Assembly (NCBI GenBank): GCA_026708035.1
Contig: JAPOVQ010000010.1
Location: forward strand, 1-64,000
Origin: Chloroflexota bacterium
GTDB lineage: Bacteria > Chloroflexota > UBA11872
Length of the DNA stretch: 64,000 nucleotides
Reading direction: 5' to 3'
Both the position numbers and the translations under genes were made by a program. The notes beneath the pieces were generated by a model. The model did no database searches, was not told the origin of the DNA, and saw nothing but the letters and a program-made list of their open reading frames with translations. Position 1 is the first letter of the stretch. Each line of letters begins with the position of its first letter. Below, one piece after another: positions 51,301 to 59,954 of the stretch.

Positions 51301-53119
51301 CCAGGGTCAGATTCGTCGCCGTGGCGTCCAGCGCGCCGCTGTACGCCGTCCAATCGGCGGGGTCCTCACCCTGCGCGGCCTGCTTGCGGTACTGCGCCTG
51401 ATAGCCGCTGATCGTCACCCCGGCAACCGACGACGGCGCCGTCCAGCTCACGTCCAGCCCCGGGTTCGAAGGCTCGCTGTACTCGGTTCGACTCACCGTC
51501 GGTGCGCCGGGCTTGCCGGCCTCGACATCCGTCACCTTGATGTCGACCTTGATGACGGCAGCGTGGCCGTCGACCGTGTAATGCACCTCGCCCCGGTAGA
51601 ACTTGGCGATCACCTGGCCGTTCCAGGTCTCGGTCTCCCGGTGGGAATCGTCGGTCTCGTAGTCCAGCGTCGCGCCCTGCGCCACGCTGATCTGGCCGCT
51701 GGCCGAGTCGATCACGAACTTTCCGGAGTCCTTGGCGTTGCCCTTCAGGGTGTAGCTAAGTGCCACACCGTTGTAGGGCGTCCCCGTCACCGGGTTCCCG
51801 ACCGCCGCGCCGGCGGCGGAATTCTCGGCAATCTCCCGGCTTTCCTCCGCGGTGATGCCGATGGTCGCGGTGCGGGTCACCGACCCGCCGTAAGGGTCGG
51901 TGGCCGTGTAGGTCACGTTCGACGAGCCCTGATTGAGCAGGGTGGCCCGTAAATGGGCCTGCCCGGCGGCGCCGGACAGGCTGATCCCGACCAAGGCCGG
52001 ATGCTGCGCCGCGGCGGAATAGGTCAGCGCGTCGCCGTCGGCGTCGGCGAACATGACCCCCAGCGCGCCGTTTCCGGTCTCGCGGTAGTCAACTTTGGTG
52101 CCGACCGAGAAGGTGCCGCCATTGAAGAACGCGCTGGTCGCGGCCGGCGCCCGGTTGGACCGGCCCGAGCCGGTGTCCGACCAGGGGCCGCGCGCTTCGT
52201 TGTTCAGCGCGAGCACCTGCACCTCGTAGGTCGCGCCCGCCTCCAGGTCCGACAGCGTCAGGCTCGTCGCCGTGGCGCCCAGCGTGCCGCTGTACGCCGT
52301 CCACTCCGCGGGATCGTCGCCTTCCGCGGCCTTCTTGCGGTACTGCGCCTCGTAGCCGGTAGGAGTCGCGCCGCTGGCCGGGGCGGTCCAGGTCACGTCC
52401 AGCGCCGGGTCGGTGGGCTCGCTGAACGTCTTCCGTGTCAGAGTCGGCGTGCCGGGCTTCTCCGGAGCGGAGGCGCCCTGCACCTGGAGCGCCGTCGCAC
52501 GGATGACGATCCGGAACGACACAGCGACCTGGGCGCCGTTCGCGTCCGTGGCGGTGTAGATCATGGAGTGCTCGCCGCGCTCGCTCGGGGTTCCGGTGAG
52601 GCCGCGGCTGGCCGGGTCGAAGGACAATCCCGCGGGCGGGTCCGGCGACAGGGCGTAAGTGAAGCCACCGGCCCCGCCGGCGGCTTCGGGCAGCGTCTGC
52701 GTGCCGATGTCCTCGCCCTTGTCGAAGTCGTATCGGCTCAAAGCGACCGGGAAGTAGGGCGGCTGCTCAGTCTTGGCCGTGGACTCAGGCGTCGACTTCG
52801 TCGTGGGTGTGGCTGTCGGCTCGGGCGTCGGCTCGGGCGTCGGTTCGGGAGTCGGCTCGGGAGTCGGTTCGGGCGTGGGCTCGGGGGTGGGCTCGGGCGT
52901 TGGTTCGGGGGTGGGCTCGGGCGTTGGTTCGGGGGTCGGTTCAGGCGTTGGTTCGGGCGTGGGCTCGGGTGTGGGAGTCGTGTTCGATTCGGTCGTTGTC
53001 TCTTGCGCGGCGACTGCGGGCGGGGCGAAGGACACCAGAAGCGCCCAGGCCACCGCGGCTAGAATGCAGGCGATCACCGCCACGTGAAGGGCTCGGCCCC
53101 CCAGACTCCGTCCACTCAT
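42374..53119 (-). CDS. Giant multidomain surface protein: ten FN3 and about ten cadherin-like domains, C-terminal membrane anchor
   Basis: A 3,581-residue protein. A signal peptide (residues 1-38, [20 protein letters not shown]) precedes a (PEPT)n stalk (about 44-120) and an Ig/putative-sugar-binding-like domain. A repeating unit of about 318 residues follows: FN3 ([12 protein letters not shown], [15 protein letters not shown]), a beta-sandwich with DPYGG or DGYGG, and a cadherin-like domain ([16 protein letters not shown]...[11 protein letters not shown]). Two Big-like Ig domains lie near residues 2410-2690. The end has a second proline-rich stalk (about 3336-3410), two hydrophobic helices and RRRKKDDDD. 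It is probably a cell-surface adhesin with the C-terminus inside. It is flanked by its own terminator. Confidence 0.9.
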   Translation of the reverse strand: MSGRSLGGRALHVAVIACILAAVAWALLVSFAPPAVAAQETTTESNTTPTPEPTPEPTPEPTPEPTPEPTPEPTPEPTPEPTPEPTPEPTPEPTPEPTPEPTATPTTKSTPESTAKTEQPPYFPVALSRYDFDKGEDIGTQTLPEAAGGAGGFTYALSPDPPAGLSFDPASRGLTGTPSERGEHSMIYTATDANGAQVAVSFRIVIRATALQVQGASAPEKPGTPTLTRKTFSEPTDPALDVTWTAPASGATPTGYEAQYRKKAAEGDDPAEWTAYSGTLGATATSLTLSDLEAGATYEVQVLALNNEARGPWSDTGSGRSNRAPAATSAFFNGGTFSVGTKVDYRETGNGALGVMFADADGDALTYSAAAQHPALVGISLSGAAGQAHLRATLLNQGSSNVTYTATDPYGGSVTRTATIGITAEESREIAENSAAGAAVGNPVTGTPYNGVALSYTLKGNAKDSGKFVIDSASGQISVAQGATLDYETDDSHRETETWNGQVIAKFYRGEVHYTVDGHAAVIKVDIKVTDVEAGKPGAPTVSRTEYSEPSNPGLDVSWTAPSSVAGVTISGYQAQYRKQAAQGEDPADWTAYSGALDATATNLTLADLEAGATYEVQVRVQSNEGAGPWSDTGTGQSNRPPTATSALFNGGTFSVGSTADYNETGNGALGVMFADADGDALTYAAAAQHPALLGVSLSGDAGQAQLRVTLLNQGSSKVTYTATDPYGGSVTRTATIGITAKTSREIAENSAAGTAVGNPVTGTPYNGVALSYTLKGKAKDSGRFVIDSASGQISVAQGATLDYETDDSSRETETFNGQVIAKFYRGEVHYTVDGNAAVITVNIKVTDVEAGKPDAPTLARTEYSEPTNPGLDVSWTAPAANGLTITGYEAQYRKKAADGEEAADWTAYSGALGAAATSLTLSNLEAGATYEAQVRAVTSGEGEGPWSDTGSGRANRPPRSTEAPNLQPSYVLLWGGADSVRTLNDKFADDDSDTLTYSASAQYPGVLRVGIEGENSDKLRIHVLNPSTSTVSYGVTDGYGGYASKTIDVSGSAEAINGADLSRSVPENSAAGTAVGDPVTGTPYDDGDDQTDDALTYTLTGEAETSNAFTIDSATGQISVKQGATIDYEAKSSYTGRVNWTVQEQEAFADVTIEVIDIEAGAPGTPTVTRTAFSEPSNPALDVTWTASDANGATITGYEVQYRTKVVDGATPNAWTTYTYTNSGGDVTSSLPATATSVTLPDLDAGATYEIQVRALTNMEGPSPWSDTGSGHANRPPRSTEAPNLQPSYTLLWGGADSVRTLNDKFADDDSDTLTYSASAQYPGVLRVGIEGENSDKLRIHVLNPSTSTVTYGVSDGYGGYASKTIDVSGSADAFNGADVRRSVAENSAAGTAVGDPVTGTPYDDGDDQTDDALTYSLTGEAATSNAFTIDSASGQISVKQGATINYEAKSSYTGRVSWTVQEQEAYADVTIQVIDIEAGTPGTPTVTRTRFEEESNPALDVTWTASDANGASIVGYEAQYRKQVADGETPEEWTAYTEPISGKVVVLKRASLALTDREAGATYEVQVRALTSKEGPSPWSDIGSGRANRPPAATGIYIADQTGLNAKLYFAPKRCMPAFFSDPEGDSLSYAVSVEYSGIARVWLETKGGQQCMVGGFNNPGTSIFYYEAHDGYGGHLVRTVTMTAILNVARSVAENSPAGTAVGAPVTGTPYDDGDDETDDALTYTLTGEAATSGAFVIDSATGQISVQEDANLDYETKSSYTGKVKWTVQGQEAVANVTINVTDVEAGQPDAPTLARTEYSEPTNPGLDVAWTAPDANGTTIDGYKVQYRKQVADGETPNAWTAYTYTDANERVIVILPASTLSVTVPDLEAGATYEFQVRATTAKEGHGPWSASGEGRANRLPNLTAWFLTDYTGTWGREVAGSIGNVFQDADGDTLSYSASSNLPGVVSVRMDGADIYSLIRNPGTTTITYGAHDAYGGYASRTFKLTGTANETRSVAENSAAGTAVGDPVAGTPYDDGDDATNDALTYTLTGEAATSGAFVIDSATGQISVQEDANLDHETKSSYTGKVEYTVNGYATAINLTINVTDAEAGKPDAPTVTRTQFDEPTAPALDVTWTAPDANGATITGYEVQYRKQVADGETPEAWTAYTYTDVNEAVTSKLSAATLSINLPDLEAGATYGFQVRALTALEGEGPWSDTGEGQANRPPTTTADALQDREIVRATEFNEPIETGYFLDPDGDALSFAASAEYPGVLGVGISDTDIGSGEEAATLNVEGINPGSSTLTYGAHDGYGGYVSRTVTVTVTDSVRRYVGENSPAGTPVGDPITGTPYDDGDDQTDDALTYTLTGEAADSGNFVIDTASGQISVAEGATLDYATKSSYTGQVNYTVQGRPAVIDVTIELTLAYTVAIDLPERFIKLQPLNVTFTFGTDVTGFDASDVTVENGTLGDLSGSGAVYTAKVTPDGEGDVTVTVAADAAVAGNGDLAPRTDTSKTSTYLWLRLEGPSGTRLSWDSFEVVATFSQPPGDDFSFRPWNSETPVPVSVEGNTATFTLTPEYYGYRWGTWPYRTRIWVNWRGLGAYFEVYSDADRPRVHRITGPTTTQRGPFGIHILVTENIVDFAADDLTVVNGRVTEFRQVGQWRYEADITPTRSGRLTVNIASGEFEDYAGWDNRAARQWSVNVDLSPPAPDRPSVTSPLANAMTVLDVAWTAPDTGTGLPIVDYDVEYRKQGDDSWTDRPFTSAGTYTTLTGLTSETAYEVRVRARNADSAGDWSAPGRGSTIGNNSPPQFVALTRERSVPENSPAGTLLGNPITAIDRDGHALTYTLREASSLFALDAGTGQLSVATGALLDHEAGDSYTVVIEVSDGLDITWADDDHSVDAEVTVTITVVDVAEPPHRPDAPRAEPTATAPATSLDVDWSDIAVQGVPATTDYDVRYRARGPNDWIDHPFDGAKPGTVISGLAPGTVYEVQVLARNDEGESPWSESGTGITGPALLTASREVSEDAPAGAPVGAPVTTTDAQGHTLAYAIVQDRARQSSDEHAEFTIDGATGQIRVAEGTRLNHSVAHQHTLTVRASHTQPGPSDDHIVNAIITVVIDVVAVDIPPSESNVPPDFGGQPGDPGTIRKVAENAPVGTLVGAPVTATDADGDALTYALSGADAFVIDAATGQIRVADGAVLDYETTASYKVMVSVTDGKDAAGEADPSIDATVDVTINVLDQLPPAKPAAPAVAPSTAQPTSVLDVTWTAPANQGRPDITDYDLRYRAVGAAQWISHTFVGVGYSATLQGLEPETSYVVQVAAANVEGLGPWSDVGFGRTSLAEPGQTVPGPTPAPTPGPTPTPTPGPTPTPGPQPTPTPEPTPTPGPQPTPTPGPQPTPTPGPQPTATPEPTPTPQPDLSPTPGPTPTAPPAGDPDDPTSPNGPGNPGNPGGDPGNPGPASPPDGSGDSPTVTTLQSRAASNAEGQTRAGFGVYAPERGAAPNAGFAVANANVGVLPGVVAWTPETTLLVSVTWTGFLSVLGLLASVLKWKYQMSLWAAMLGALAAVFLFVLRRRKKDDDDEASGTVGTLRPAM
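42870..43115 (-). repeat. Proline-rich tandem repeat region (C-terminal stalk)
   Basis: In-frame repeats encoding [10 protein letters not shown]- and TPTPEPTP-type units, about 75 residues. They form an extended spacer between the last FN3 domain and the membrane-proximal segment. Low-complexity DNA such as this often varies in length between strains. Confidence 0.8.
48650..50560 (-). repeat. Two nearly identical ~957-bp modules in the giant gene
   Basis: GGTCTTCGAGGCG occurs at 49022 and again at 49979, an offset of 957 bp, and the flanking 200 bp read almost identically. Each module encodes one FN3, one DGYGG sandwich and one cadherin-like domain. The likeness at synonymous sites suggests recent duplication or conversion. 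Confidence 0.75.
50560..52450 (-). repeat. Second pair of similar ~951-bp modules in the giant gene
   Basis: CCCCGGTAGAACTTGG recurs at 50640 and 51591, an offset of 951 bp. These modules have the [14 protein letters not shown] cadherin variant and the [19 protein letters not shown] sandwich, so they form a subgroup distinct from the pair at 48650-50560. Confidence 0.7.
52805..52985 (-). repeat. PEPT hexapeptide-type tandem repeat (N-terminal stalk)
   Basis: Short direct repeats of 12 bp encode (PEPT)n, about 15 units, directly after the signal peptide. It should be an extended, possibly wall-spanning spacer. It is coding repeat DNA, not a CRISPR array. Confidence 0.85.
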
Positions 53120-53216
53120 ACGCTCGCTCGCCCCCCTGCGTCACCGGTTTCCATTGCCGATCGGCAACGGATGACCTGATCAACGATTGCTCGCCGCAAT
53201 CGGTGTGAAAAGCAAT

Positions 53217-53269
53217 ACATGCGGGAGACAGTGCATGTGTTACACAGTATTTGTCAAATGCAAATACTG
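53217..53269. promoter_or_regulatory. Two inverted repeats between the giant gene and the MarR gene (operator candidates)
   Basis: CAGTATTTG (53245-53253) and CAAATACTG (53261-53269) are a perfect 9-bp inverted repeat with a 7-bp spacer. ACATGC/GCATGT (53217-53222, 53233-53238) is a second one. They lie 100-150 bp upstream of the giant gene in an AT-rich island. MarR-family dimers bind sites of this size and symmetry, and a MarR gene is encoded next door. Confidence 0.5.
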
Positions 53270-53573
53270 AGAAAGGCATCCATTGCAAGCGCAACATCGT
53301 CGTTGGCGCACAGCGTTGGCCCAGCGGCCAGGTGATGGCGGAAGCAGTCGCCGCCAACAGCGGACGGCAACCGAATGCGGGCAGCTCGAGGTGGAGGCGC
53401 CTGGACTTTCCGTCGGTCAGGCGCGGGAGATGCTCGGGCGCTCCGTGAGTCGGGCGATGCCGCCGACGTCGAGCAGAATTTCGATTCCGAGCCTTCTGGC
53501 CGGCCGCCGCCCGACGGCTACGCCCCTAGGCGTCCACGGTCGCCGGCCGTCGGGGCCGGCATGCTCAACGTTC
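53270..53573. other. Gap upstream of the MarR gene
   Basis: About 300 bp with no recognisable gene; open frames here have shadow composition. It ends in the -10 element of the MarR gene. Confidence 0.35.
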
Positions 53574-53579
53574 TATAAT
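53574..53579 (+). promoter_or_regulatory. Consensus -10 element of the MarR gene
   Basis: A perfect TATAAT lies 20 bp before the ATG at 53600. No good -35 hexamer is found 16-18 bp upstream, so it may need an activator. Confidence 0.5.
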
Positions 53580-53599
53580 CTCGCGCGGTTGACTAGAGG

Positions 53600-54082
53600 A
53601 TGACAGACCTGCAGCAACCCGCACCCGGCGGTCATGACCACCGGCCGGGCGAGCCGCCGTCCTTGGGATTGCGGACGATTCGCCTGAGCACCGCGATCAT
53701 GAAGGCCTTGGCCGATGAGGCGGCGCCGCACGATCTTCAACCCGTGGAGTTCAACCTCTTGCAGTACTGCGCGGAAACTGGAGAGTGCACCGCGACGCAG
53801 TTGGCGCAAGTGCTGCCCGTCGACGCGTCGCGGATCAGCCGCATCGTGACGCGGTTGGTTGAGAAGGATCTCCTGATCAGGCGTCGGCTGCCCCATGACC
53901 GGCGCACGGTCATGCTCAGTCTGACCAAGGAGGGAAGGCGCTTGGTTGTGGAGCTCGCCGGGCGCATCCAGACTTACCTGCTCAGGCTCTTGGAGGGATG
54001 CGACGAGGGAGAGTTGCTCATGGTCGAGGCCCTCACCGCCCAAATGCAGACCAACTATGTGGCCATGCTCGAGTCCCAGTAG
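53600..54082 (+). CDS. MarR-family transcriptional regulator
   Basis: A 160-residue winged-helix regulator: dimer helix (LRTIRLSTAIMKALADE), HTH (CTATQLAQVLPVDASRISRI with recognition helix), wing DRRTVMLSLTKEG, and a long C-terminal dimer helix. MarR proteins usually repress neighbouring genes until a phenolic or other ligand binds. The giant gene is divergent from it and the methyltransferases are convergent, so the inverted repeats at 53217-53269 are the obvious candidate sites. The message leader may be as short as about 13 nt. Confidence 0.88.
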   Translation: MTDLQQPAPGGHDHRPGEPPSLGLRTIRLSTAIMKALADEAAPHDLQPVEFNLLQYCAETGECTATQLAQVLPVDASRISRIVTRLVEKDLLIRRRLPHDRRTVMLSLTKEGRRLVVELAGRIQTYLLRLLEGCDEGELLMVEALTAQMQTNYVAMLESQ

Positions 54083-54280
54083 CGCCAACAGGCGCCGTCC
54101 CAAGAACATCGCAGTCCTGGGTGCGGCCGAGCCCTCCTCGGGCCGCCGTTAGGTCCGTTAGGTCGAGCACCGCGACCGTCGCCGACACTTCGCGCCGATT
54201 CCCTGAGGAGTCCCGCGCGACCTGACAGTGCCGCCGCCCGGATCACGGCCTCCGTCGGTTCGCGTTCGGCCTGGTCGCGG

Positions 54281-55105
54281 CTACGGCTTGCTGGCGACGG
54301 CCTCGCCGAACGCAAGATTGCAAAGAGCCCCGGGATGGTCCTTCCAACGGATATAGGCCTCGCGAATCCGCTCGACCAGCTCGGGGGTCGACGCCCCGTA
54401 CTTAATGGCCGCCTCCGTGATTTCGGGCGACAGGAACCACTGATTGGCGAAACCGAAGATGAACTCGACGTCCGCCGGCGTGCTGTAGACGTCCCACGAT
54501 CCGGTGATCTGGATGTGCGCGAACCCGGCCTCGACGAAGTGGGTCTTGAGCTCCTTCCCTATCTGGGGATGCCCGTCGTCGGCCGCGAGCAGGTCTTCGA
54601 ACATGTCCCACGAACTCCGGAGCACGCCGAAATTTGGCTGGTTGAAGCAGGACGCGCAGATCATCTCCCGGCAGGCAATGAGGCCGCCGGGTTTCAGCAC
54701 CCGCATTACCTCGGTCAGCACGGCGCCCGTGTCCGGAATGTGCATGAGCACGTTGTGGCAGTGGGCGACATCGAAAGAGTCGTCATCGAAGGGAAGGTTG
54801 GTCACGTCGCCAACGTGGAAGATCGCGTTCTCCCGCCCCTGTGATGCGGCGACGGCCCGGGCCAACTCGATCTGCGACGCTTCCATGTCGACGCCGTGCA
54901 GCTCACCGGGATCGATGGCCTTGGCCAGACCCACCGAGATGGTGCCCGGTCCGCAGCCGAAGTCGAGCACGCGCAGGCCGGGCCGGAGATATGGCAGCAA
55001 ATACGCGGCGCTGGCCTCCGCCGTATAGCGCCGCAGGGACTCCAGCATTTCCTGGCTGAATCCCATGGTGTAGTCGGGTGTCGCAGATGTCCCATCGGTC
55101 ATCAT
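54281..55105 (-). CDS. SAM-dependent methyltransferase (class I), paralogue 1
   Basis: A 274-residue class I methyltransferase. SAM motif I is VLDFGCGPGTIS; the acidic end of the next strand is HGVDMEASQI; then VGDVTNLPFDDDSFDVAHCH and LKPGGLIACREMI. The C-terminal 90 residues are helical and may bind the acceptor. The family includes UbiE-like and small-molecule methylases; the acceptor is unknown. Either of two adjacent ATGs could start it. It is the downstream member of a tandem pair separated by 98 bp. Confidence 0.87.
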   Translation of the reverse strand: MMTDGTSATPDYTMGFSQEMLESLRRYTAEASAAYLLPYLRPGLRVLDFGCGPGTISVGLAKAIDPGELHGVDMEASQIELARAVAASQGRENAIFHVGDVTNLPFDDDSFDVAHCHNVLMHIPDTGAVLTEVMRVLKPGGLIACREMICASCFNQPNFGVLRSSWDMFEDLLAADDGHPQIGKELKTHFVEAGFAHIQITGSWDVYSTPADVEFIFGFANQWFLSPEITEAAIKYGASTPELVERIREAYIRWKDHPGALCNLAFGEAVASKP

Positions 55106-55203
55106 CGTGTAACGGTCCCCTCTTGTTGTCGGCTATCCGCCCTGACGCGCTGCCGGCGGCGGCGCACTCCACGCACTTGGCGTCAGCGAGACGGATGCGC
55201 TGC

Positions 55204-56040
55204 TCATCGCAATGGTTTGTTGGCGATCGCTTCCCCGTAGGCGAGGCCGCAGAAGGCTGCGGGATGGCTCTTCAACTTGCCGTAGGAGGACCGGATGTCG
55301 CTGTAGAGCCCCCGCGAGAAGGCGCCGTACTTGATGGCCGCTTCGACGATCTCCTCGGAGAGGAGGAATCGGTCGATGAGGTCATAGATGACGGCGATCT
55401 CTTTGGGCGTGCTGTAGGTGCTGAACGACGCGGACATGCGGACGTTCTCGAATCCGGCCTCCACGATGTGGCCCTTCATCTCCTTGCCCATCTGGGGATG
55501 CCCGTCGTCGGCGGCGACGAGGTCTTCAAACAGATCCCACGATCGCCGCGTGCCACCGAAATCGGGATACATGAAGCTCGATTCACAGATCATCTCCCGG
55601 CACGAAATGATCCCGCCGGGCTTCAGGACGCGCTTCACCTCGGCGAGCACCGCGTGCGTGTCCGGGACATGAATGAGCAGGCGATGGCAGTGGGCCACAT
55701 CGAAGTAGCCATCCTCGAAGGGAAGGTCGGTCGCATCCCCAACCTGGAATATCGCGTTCTCCACTTTCTTCACCCGCGCTGTCGATCTCGCCAGGGCGAC
55801 CTGGGACTCTTCCATGTCGACGCCATGCAGCTCGCCGGGCGCCACCGCCTCGGCCAGGCCCACCGAAATGGTGCCCGGCCCGCACCCGAAATCCAGCACG
55901 CGAAGGCCTGGCCGGAGATAGGGCAACAGATGCCGGGCGTGGGACTCCGCCGTCGCGCGACCCAGGGCGTCAACGGCTCCCGCGCCGTAGCCCATCGTGT
56001 AGTCAGGCGTTGCGGACGTCAGCGTCGCCACCGCGGTCAT
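55204..56040 (-). CDS. SAM-dependent methyltransferase (class I), paralogue 2
   Basis: A 278-residue protein that aligns end to end with its downstream neighbour: SATPDYTMGY, LLPYLRPGLRVLDFGCGPGT, GELHGVDMEESQ, FDVAHCHRLLIHVPDT and AADDGHPQMGKEMK. It clearly arose by tandem duplication. Motif I and the post-I acidic residue are intact, so both copies should be active. The start at 56040 gives the same N-terminus as the paralogue; an upstream ATG at 56166 is not supported. Confidence 0.87.
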   Translation of the reverse strand: MTAVATLTSATPDYTMGYGAGAVDALGRATAESHARHLLPYLRPGLRVLDFGCGPGTISVGLAEAVAPGELHGVDMEESQVALARSTARVKKVENAIFQVGDATDLPFEDGYFDVAHCHRLLIHVPDTHAVLAEVKRVLKPGGIISCREMICESSFMYPDFGGTRRSWDLFEDLVAADDGHPQMGKEMKGHIVEAGFENVRMSASFSTYSTPKEIAVIYDLIDRFLLSEEIVEAAIKYGAFSRGLYSDIRSSYGKLKSHPAAFCGLAYGEAIANKPLR

Positions 56041-56620
56041 CGCGTCATCGAGACCCCAATCTCGTATCAAGAAGTATACATAGCTTCCAATCTTTATGAA
56101 CGGATCACATCGAGAGCGAGGGCGGCAAGAATCGCCAGCGGGCGGCCCTTCACTGAGCCCAACCACGCCTGGTGGCGCTATCGGTCGCAGCCCCGATCTC
56201 GTCGACCTGTCGTCTCGGGGACGACCGGCCGTTTCACATTGGCCGGTTGCTTGACCGCGTTGACACCTCGAACATGAATACCTAACAATAGTATAGTGTC
56301 AACTGTAAATGCCGATTAACAGATTACCTCGTGCGGAGCAGCAAACAACTGGTCTCGGGAGATCTAAGACAGGTCCCTGAATCAAGCACTCGCAGACGCG
56401 GTGCAACGCAGATTATGAACTCCGAAGGCTTGCGACGGGCGGTTCGAATCGGCCTCCGCGGCATCCGTGGGGTCCGCACGACTCTCCCGCATTCGCGGAG
56501 ACGAAGTGCCGACATCGATCCGACGCCGCCAGCCAATGGGCGGCCGGCGGCAAACAACCCCCATTCACCCGCAGTCCGAAGCTTTGCCGTCGGTCGCCTC
56601 ACTCCTTGCTCGACGGGGCA
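56041..56620. other. Gap upstream of the methyltransferase pair
   Basis: About 580 bp. The stretch around 56265-56330 is AT-rich (CTAACAATAGTATAGTGTCAA) and is a likely promoter zone for the leftward methyltransferases. No gene is recognised in the remainder. Confidence 0.35.
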
Positions 56621-56767
56621 ATGGAGGGCCTAAGCGCCGTCAACATCGCCACCGTGGCCTTTATCGTTTGCTCCCTCGCGGCCCTCGTCGTCAATCTCGT
56701 CTACCGCTGGCGCCAACCCGACCCCATCGATGACATGCTGCACCGGGTCAGGAAGCACGATCGCTGA
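56621..56767 (+). CDS. 48-residue single-helix membrane protein
   Basis: A short frame with convincing protein character: a 20-residue hydrophobic helix (VNIATVAFIVCSLAALVVNL), then YRWRQPDPIDDML and a basic end HRVRKHDR. By the positive-inside rule the N-terminus would be outside. Only a weak GGGG lies before the ATG. No homologue is recognised. It is the same direction as the GntR gene 300 bp downstream. Confidence 0.5.
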   Translation: MEGLSAVNIATVAFIVCSLAALVVNLVYRWRQPDPIDDMLHRVRKHDR

Positions 56768-57019
56768 CAGGCGTCGTTTCGCCCCAACCCATGCTTTCCG
56801 TTCGGCGTGGGATCCGCGCGCGAACTCCCTGGAATCAGCGCGTGGAGCGTTCCCGGGCCCTCGGGTAGTCGCCGCGTTCGCGACGCGCAAGGGCGTGCCG
56901 GCGACCCGGCGGCAACTGGCCGCGACCTCAGCGACCGTGGATTCAACCCAACAGCTGCCACGAATGGACGCTCTACGCGACCCTGGCTGGTGGGAGCTAT
57001 TGCCTCGTACCCGAAATAA
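56768..57019. other. Gap between the small membrane protein and the GntR promoter
   Basis: About 250 bp with no recognisable gene. Confidence 0.3.
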
Positions 57020-57068
57020 TTGACAGGCGAATAGTTCTGAGACTATATTCCGCATGTCATCTGATGAC
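57020..57068 (+). promoter_or_regulatory. Promoter and operator of the GntR gene
   Basis: TTGACA at 57020-57025 and TATATT at 57044-57049, spaced 18 bp, form a near-consensus housekeeping promoter. The palindrome GTCATC-T-GATGAC at 57056-57068 covers the expected start of transcription. FadR-type GntR regulators bind short palindromes of this type (often TGGTnnnACCA), so autoregulation is likely. Confidence 0.65.
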
Positions 57069-57082
57069 CTAATGACCTCGAG

Positions 57083-57907
57083 ATGGCGCGGCCAATTCGA
57101 TCCCGTCTGCATGACGAAGTGGTTGTGGCGTATACCGGCCGCATCGTGCGGGAAGAGTTGGCCCCCGGCGACTTCCTGCCCCCCGAACCCATCATGGGGG
57201 ACGAGTTCGGAATCAGCCGTGCGGTCGTCCGAGAGGCTCTTCGGGTCCTCGCCGCGCGCGGCCTGGTGGGAGTTCACCACGGCATAGGCACGATCGTGCG
57301 CGAGGCGCACGACTGGAACGTTCTGGACCCTGGGGTCACCGGGGCGTTTCACGAGAGTCCGCAGTTTCCCGCGCTGGTGGACGAGATGCTCGAAGCACGA
57401 CGCGCGGTTGAGGTCCAGGCGGCGGCGCTTGCCGCGCGTCACGCCGTGCCGGAACACAAGCGCAGAATCGATGAGGCGCTGGCGGCAATCCCCACGGCGA
57501 TCGGCGACGATCCCGCGCTCTTTAACCAGCGAGACATCGAGCTGCACGCGGCAATCCTCGAGGCCACGGAGAATCGCTTCCTGCATCGCGCGCTCTCACC
57601 GCTGTTTCCGCTGCTACGGACCGTAATCCGGCTGTCGACCCTGGGCAGCGAATCGGACCCAGTGGCCTACGCGACCCACGCTCACGGTGAAATCGTCGCC
57701 GCCATCATCCGCGAGGACGCCGACGCGGCCGCGGATGCGATGTCGCGACACCTTTTGCGCACCGAGTCCGACATTCGCCGCGCGATGGATCGGCTCCAAA
57801 AGGAGTCGGGACGCGGCGTGCCGGACCGCGCCGGCCGGCGGACTGACTCGACCAAATCAACGGAGCAGTCGCTAGTGCTGGAAGGAGGCGCCCATAGCGA
57901 ATCCTGA
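57083..57907 (+). CDS. GntR-family regulator, FadR/FCD subfamily
   Basis: A 274-residue regulator. The N-terminal winged helix has LAPGDFLPPEPIMGDEFGIS, RAVVREALRVLAARGLVGVHHGIGTIV (landmark VVREALRVL). The all-helical FCD effector domain (about residues 95-235) has the metal-ligand pattern RRAVEVQAAALAARH, the Asp/His in RDIELHAAI and a His in ATHAHGEIVAAI. Such domains bind metal plus an organic acid. It lies just upstream of, and in the same direction as, the second ABC operon, so it probably controls uptake or catabolism of that solute. Confidence 0.88.
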   Translation: MARPIRSRLHDEVVVAYTGRIVREELAPGDFLPPEPIMGDEFGISRAVVREALRVLAARGLVGVHHGIGTIVREAHDWNVLDPGVTGAFHESPQFPALVDEMLEARRAVEVQAAALAARHAVPEHKRRIDEALAAIPTAIGDDPALFNQRDIELHAAILEATENRFLHRALSPLFPLLRTVIRLSTLGSESDPVAYATHAHGEIVAAIIREDADAAADAMSRHLLRTESDIRRAMDRLQKESGRGVPDRAGRRTDSTKSTEQSLVLEGGAHSES

Positions 57908-58135
57908 GAGGTAAATGGCCGATGTTCGGGATTGTGCCAACGACCAATGCCTGAGGTTCGACGACTCTCGGCAAGATCGAGGGAGTGCCAGGGGGCAAAC
58001 TCGGTCGCTCTGCCAGCCGCCCGCCGGCGGATAGAACGAGCATTTTCATGCGCACCAAGAATCATGGCGCAGCGAGAGTTTCCTACCCCTGATGCGGGTC
58101 GGGCACACCCGACGGCGTTGATTGGGAGGTTGGAG

Positions 58136-59893
58136 ATGCACGCGAAATTGATGTCACGACGACAGGCCCTTCGAGCCGCGATTCTCGGAACGGCTGGGAT
58201 GGGAGCGGCTGCCGCCTTGGCTGCCTGCGGCGAAGAAAAAATCGTCGAGAAGGTCGTAACGCAGGAAGTGATCAAGGAAGTCGAGGTCATCAAGGAAGTT
58301 CCGGTTGAAGTCATGGTCCCCGGAGGCGCCGAGGAGCAGGTCCTGCGATTCGGCACTTCGGCGGAGATGGGCTCCCTGGACAACCAGGCCGACCCGAACT
58401 CGGAGCCGAGCCGAGCGGTGATCGCCAACATTCTCGAGAACCTGACGCGCTACGGCTACAAGGCCACGAGCAAGGGAACTCGCACGAAGGACCACAACTC
58501 CGTGGTTCCGTGGCTGGCCGAGGGCTACGAGATTGCCGACGACGCCAGGTCGGTCACGTACCGGCTACGTCAGGGAATCACCTTCGGTGACGGTACGCCG
58601 CTGACGGCACAGGACGTGGCCTACAGCATGGAGCGGTCGCTCACGATTCCCGGAATCCCGGCCTTCATTCTGGGCGTGATCGGCAACTTCACCGCAGAGA
58701 CCAAGCCCGAAGTCATTGACGAAATGACCGTGAAGATGCACCTCAACCCCGGGGCGAATTCGTTCACGATTCTGTCGGCGACCGAGATGGGCCCCTATGC
58801 GCCGATCATGAACAGCAAGGCGCTGCAGGCCCACGCGACCAGCAACGACCCCTGGGCGCAGGAGTGGGCGGCGACCGTGGAGGGCGCTGCGTCGATCGGC
58901 ACCGGCCCCTGGATTGTCGAGGAGTTCGAGTCGACGCGCTTCCTCTTGCGCGGCCGGCAGGACTACTGGGGCGGTTCCGACTACTCGGCCCGGCCCGCCG
59001 TCGGGGCGATCGAGGGCACCGTCATCACCGATGCCACCCAGCGGGCGCTGCTGCTGCGCGAGGGGGCCATCGACATGACGGAGCAACTGCTGCTGAAGGA
59101 CTTGAAGGAGTTTGACGACGATCCGGCCTTCACCGTGCACCACGCACCGGGCAGCGAGCATCACTACTTGGCGCTGAACATGAGCGAGCCGCCCTTCGAC
59201 GATGTGCGCGTGCGTCAGGCGCTCAACCACGCCCTGCCGCGGCAGCAACTCGTCGACCAGTTGACCTTTGGTTTCGCCCGCGCCGCCGAGGGTCCGGTGC
59301 CGTCCATCTGCTTTGGCTACCAGCCGTACTACCAGCAGTATGAGTACAACCTGGACAAGGCCAGACAGCTGATCCAGGACGCCGGCCACTCGGACGGCTT
59401 CAGCTTCACCGTGAGCCAGGACGAAAGTTCGGCCATCCAGGGGCAGGCGCTGCAAGTGCTGGCGGGCGAGTTGAGCAAGATCAACGTCAACATGGAGATC
59501 CAGAGGCTCTCATCGGCGGCGGTCTTGGAAGGCTGCGACCTGCGCGAGGACGGGACCCAGCAAGCCCAGTGCGTCGCGGCGACGATGAACTGGCCGCCCC
59601 TGATTTTCGACGCGGCCTACTTCATGATCTTCGGCTACAAGTCCGACTCGCGGTCCAACTGGAGCCGGTGGGGCACGTCCGAGACCGACGACCTGATCAC
59701 GGCTGCCGTGGCGGAGTTGGATGCGTCGAGCAAGTTCGAGCAAGTCGCCGAGATCCAGCAGCGCATCGCCGACCAATCGCCGCGCGTGCCGTTCCTGGAT
59801 GTCGATTCACACGTGGTCAGCACGAACAGCGTCGAGGACGTCCGCATCATGGATGTCTGGCCGCGGTTCGAGGACATCCGAGTGACGAGCTGA
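58136..59893 (+). CDS. ABC transporter solute-binding lipoprotein, family 5, operon 2
   Basis: A 585-residue protein. A twin-arginine-like signal (SRRQALRAAILGTAGMG, lipobox LAAC) is followed by a short VEKVVTQEVIKEVEVIKEV spacer, shorter than that of operon 1. The rest is a family 5 peptide-binding fold: RLRQGITFGDGTPLTAQDVAYS, SIGTGPWIVEEF, VRQALNHALPRQQLV. Cys residues in the C-terminal lobe may form disulfides. The start at 58136 follows GGGAGG. The 228-bp upstream gap to the GntR gene should hold the operon promoter. Confidence 0.9.
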   Translation: MHAKLMSRRQALRAAILGTAGMGAAAALAACGEEKIVEKVVTQEVIKEVEVIKEVPVEVMVPGGAEEQVLRFGTSAEMGSLDNQADPNSEPSRAVIANILENLTRYGYKATSKGTRTKDHNSVVPWLAEGYEIADDARSVTYRLRQGITFGDGTPLTAQDVAYSMERSLTIPGIPAFILGVIGNFTAETKPEVIDEMTVKMHLNPGANSFTILSATEMGPYAPIMNSKALQAHATSNDPWAQEWAATVEGAASIGTGPWIVEEFESTRFLLRGRQDYWGGSDYSARPAVGAIEGTVITDATQRALLLREGAIDMTEQLLLKDLKEFDDDPAFTVHHAPGSEHHYLALNMSEPPFDDVRVRQALNHALPRQQLVDQLTFGFARAAEGPVPSICFGYQPYYQQYEYNLDKARQLIQDAGHSDGFSFTVSQDESSAIQGQALQVLAGELSKINVNMEIQRLSSAAVLEGCDLREDGTQQAQCVAATMNWPPLIFDAAYFMIFGYKSDSRSNWSRWGTSETDDLITAAVAELDASSKFEQVAEIQQRIADQSPRVPFLDVDSHVVSTNSVEDVRIMDVWPRFEDIRVTS

Positions 59894-59917
59894 GGCGCGA
59901 TTCGGGGAAGTCATCCA

Positions 59918-59954
59918 GGCGAGGGTCTTGCCAATTCGGGGGAAGGCCCTCGCC
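59918..59954 (+). promoter_or_regulatory. Stem-loop between binding protein and permease genes, operon 2
   Basis: GGCGAGGG (59918-59925) pairs exactly with CCCTCGCC (59947-59954), extended by CTT/AAG across one mismatch. It occupies the same place as the hairpin in operon 1 and may likewise set the ratio of binding protein to permease. Confidence 0.45.

Noticed and set aside
52805-52985. Short regular repeats resembling a CRISPR array
   Set aside because: They are 12-bp in-frame repeats encoding (PEPT)n, without spacers of constant length.
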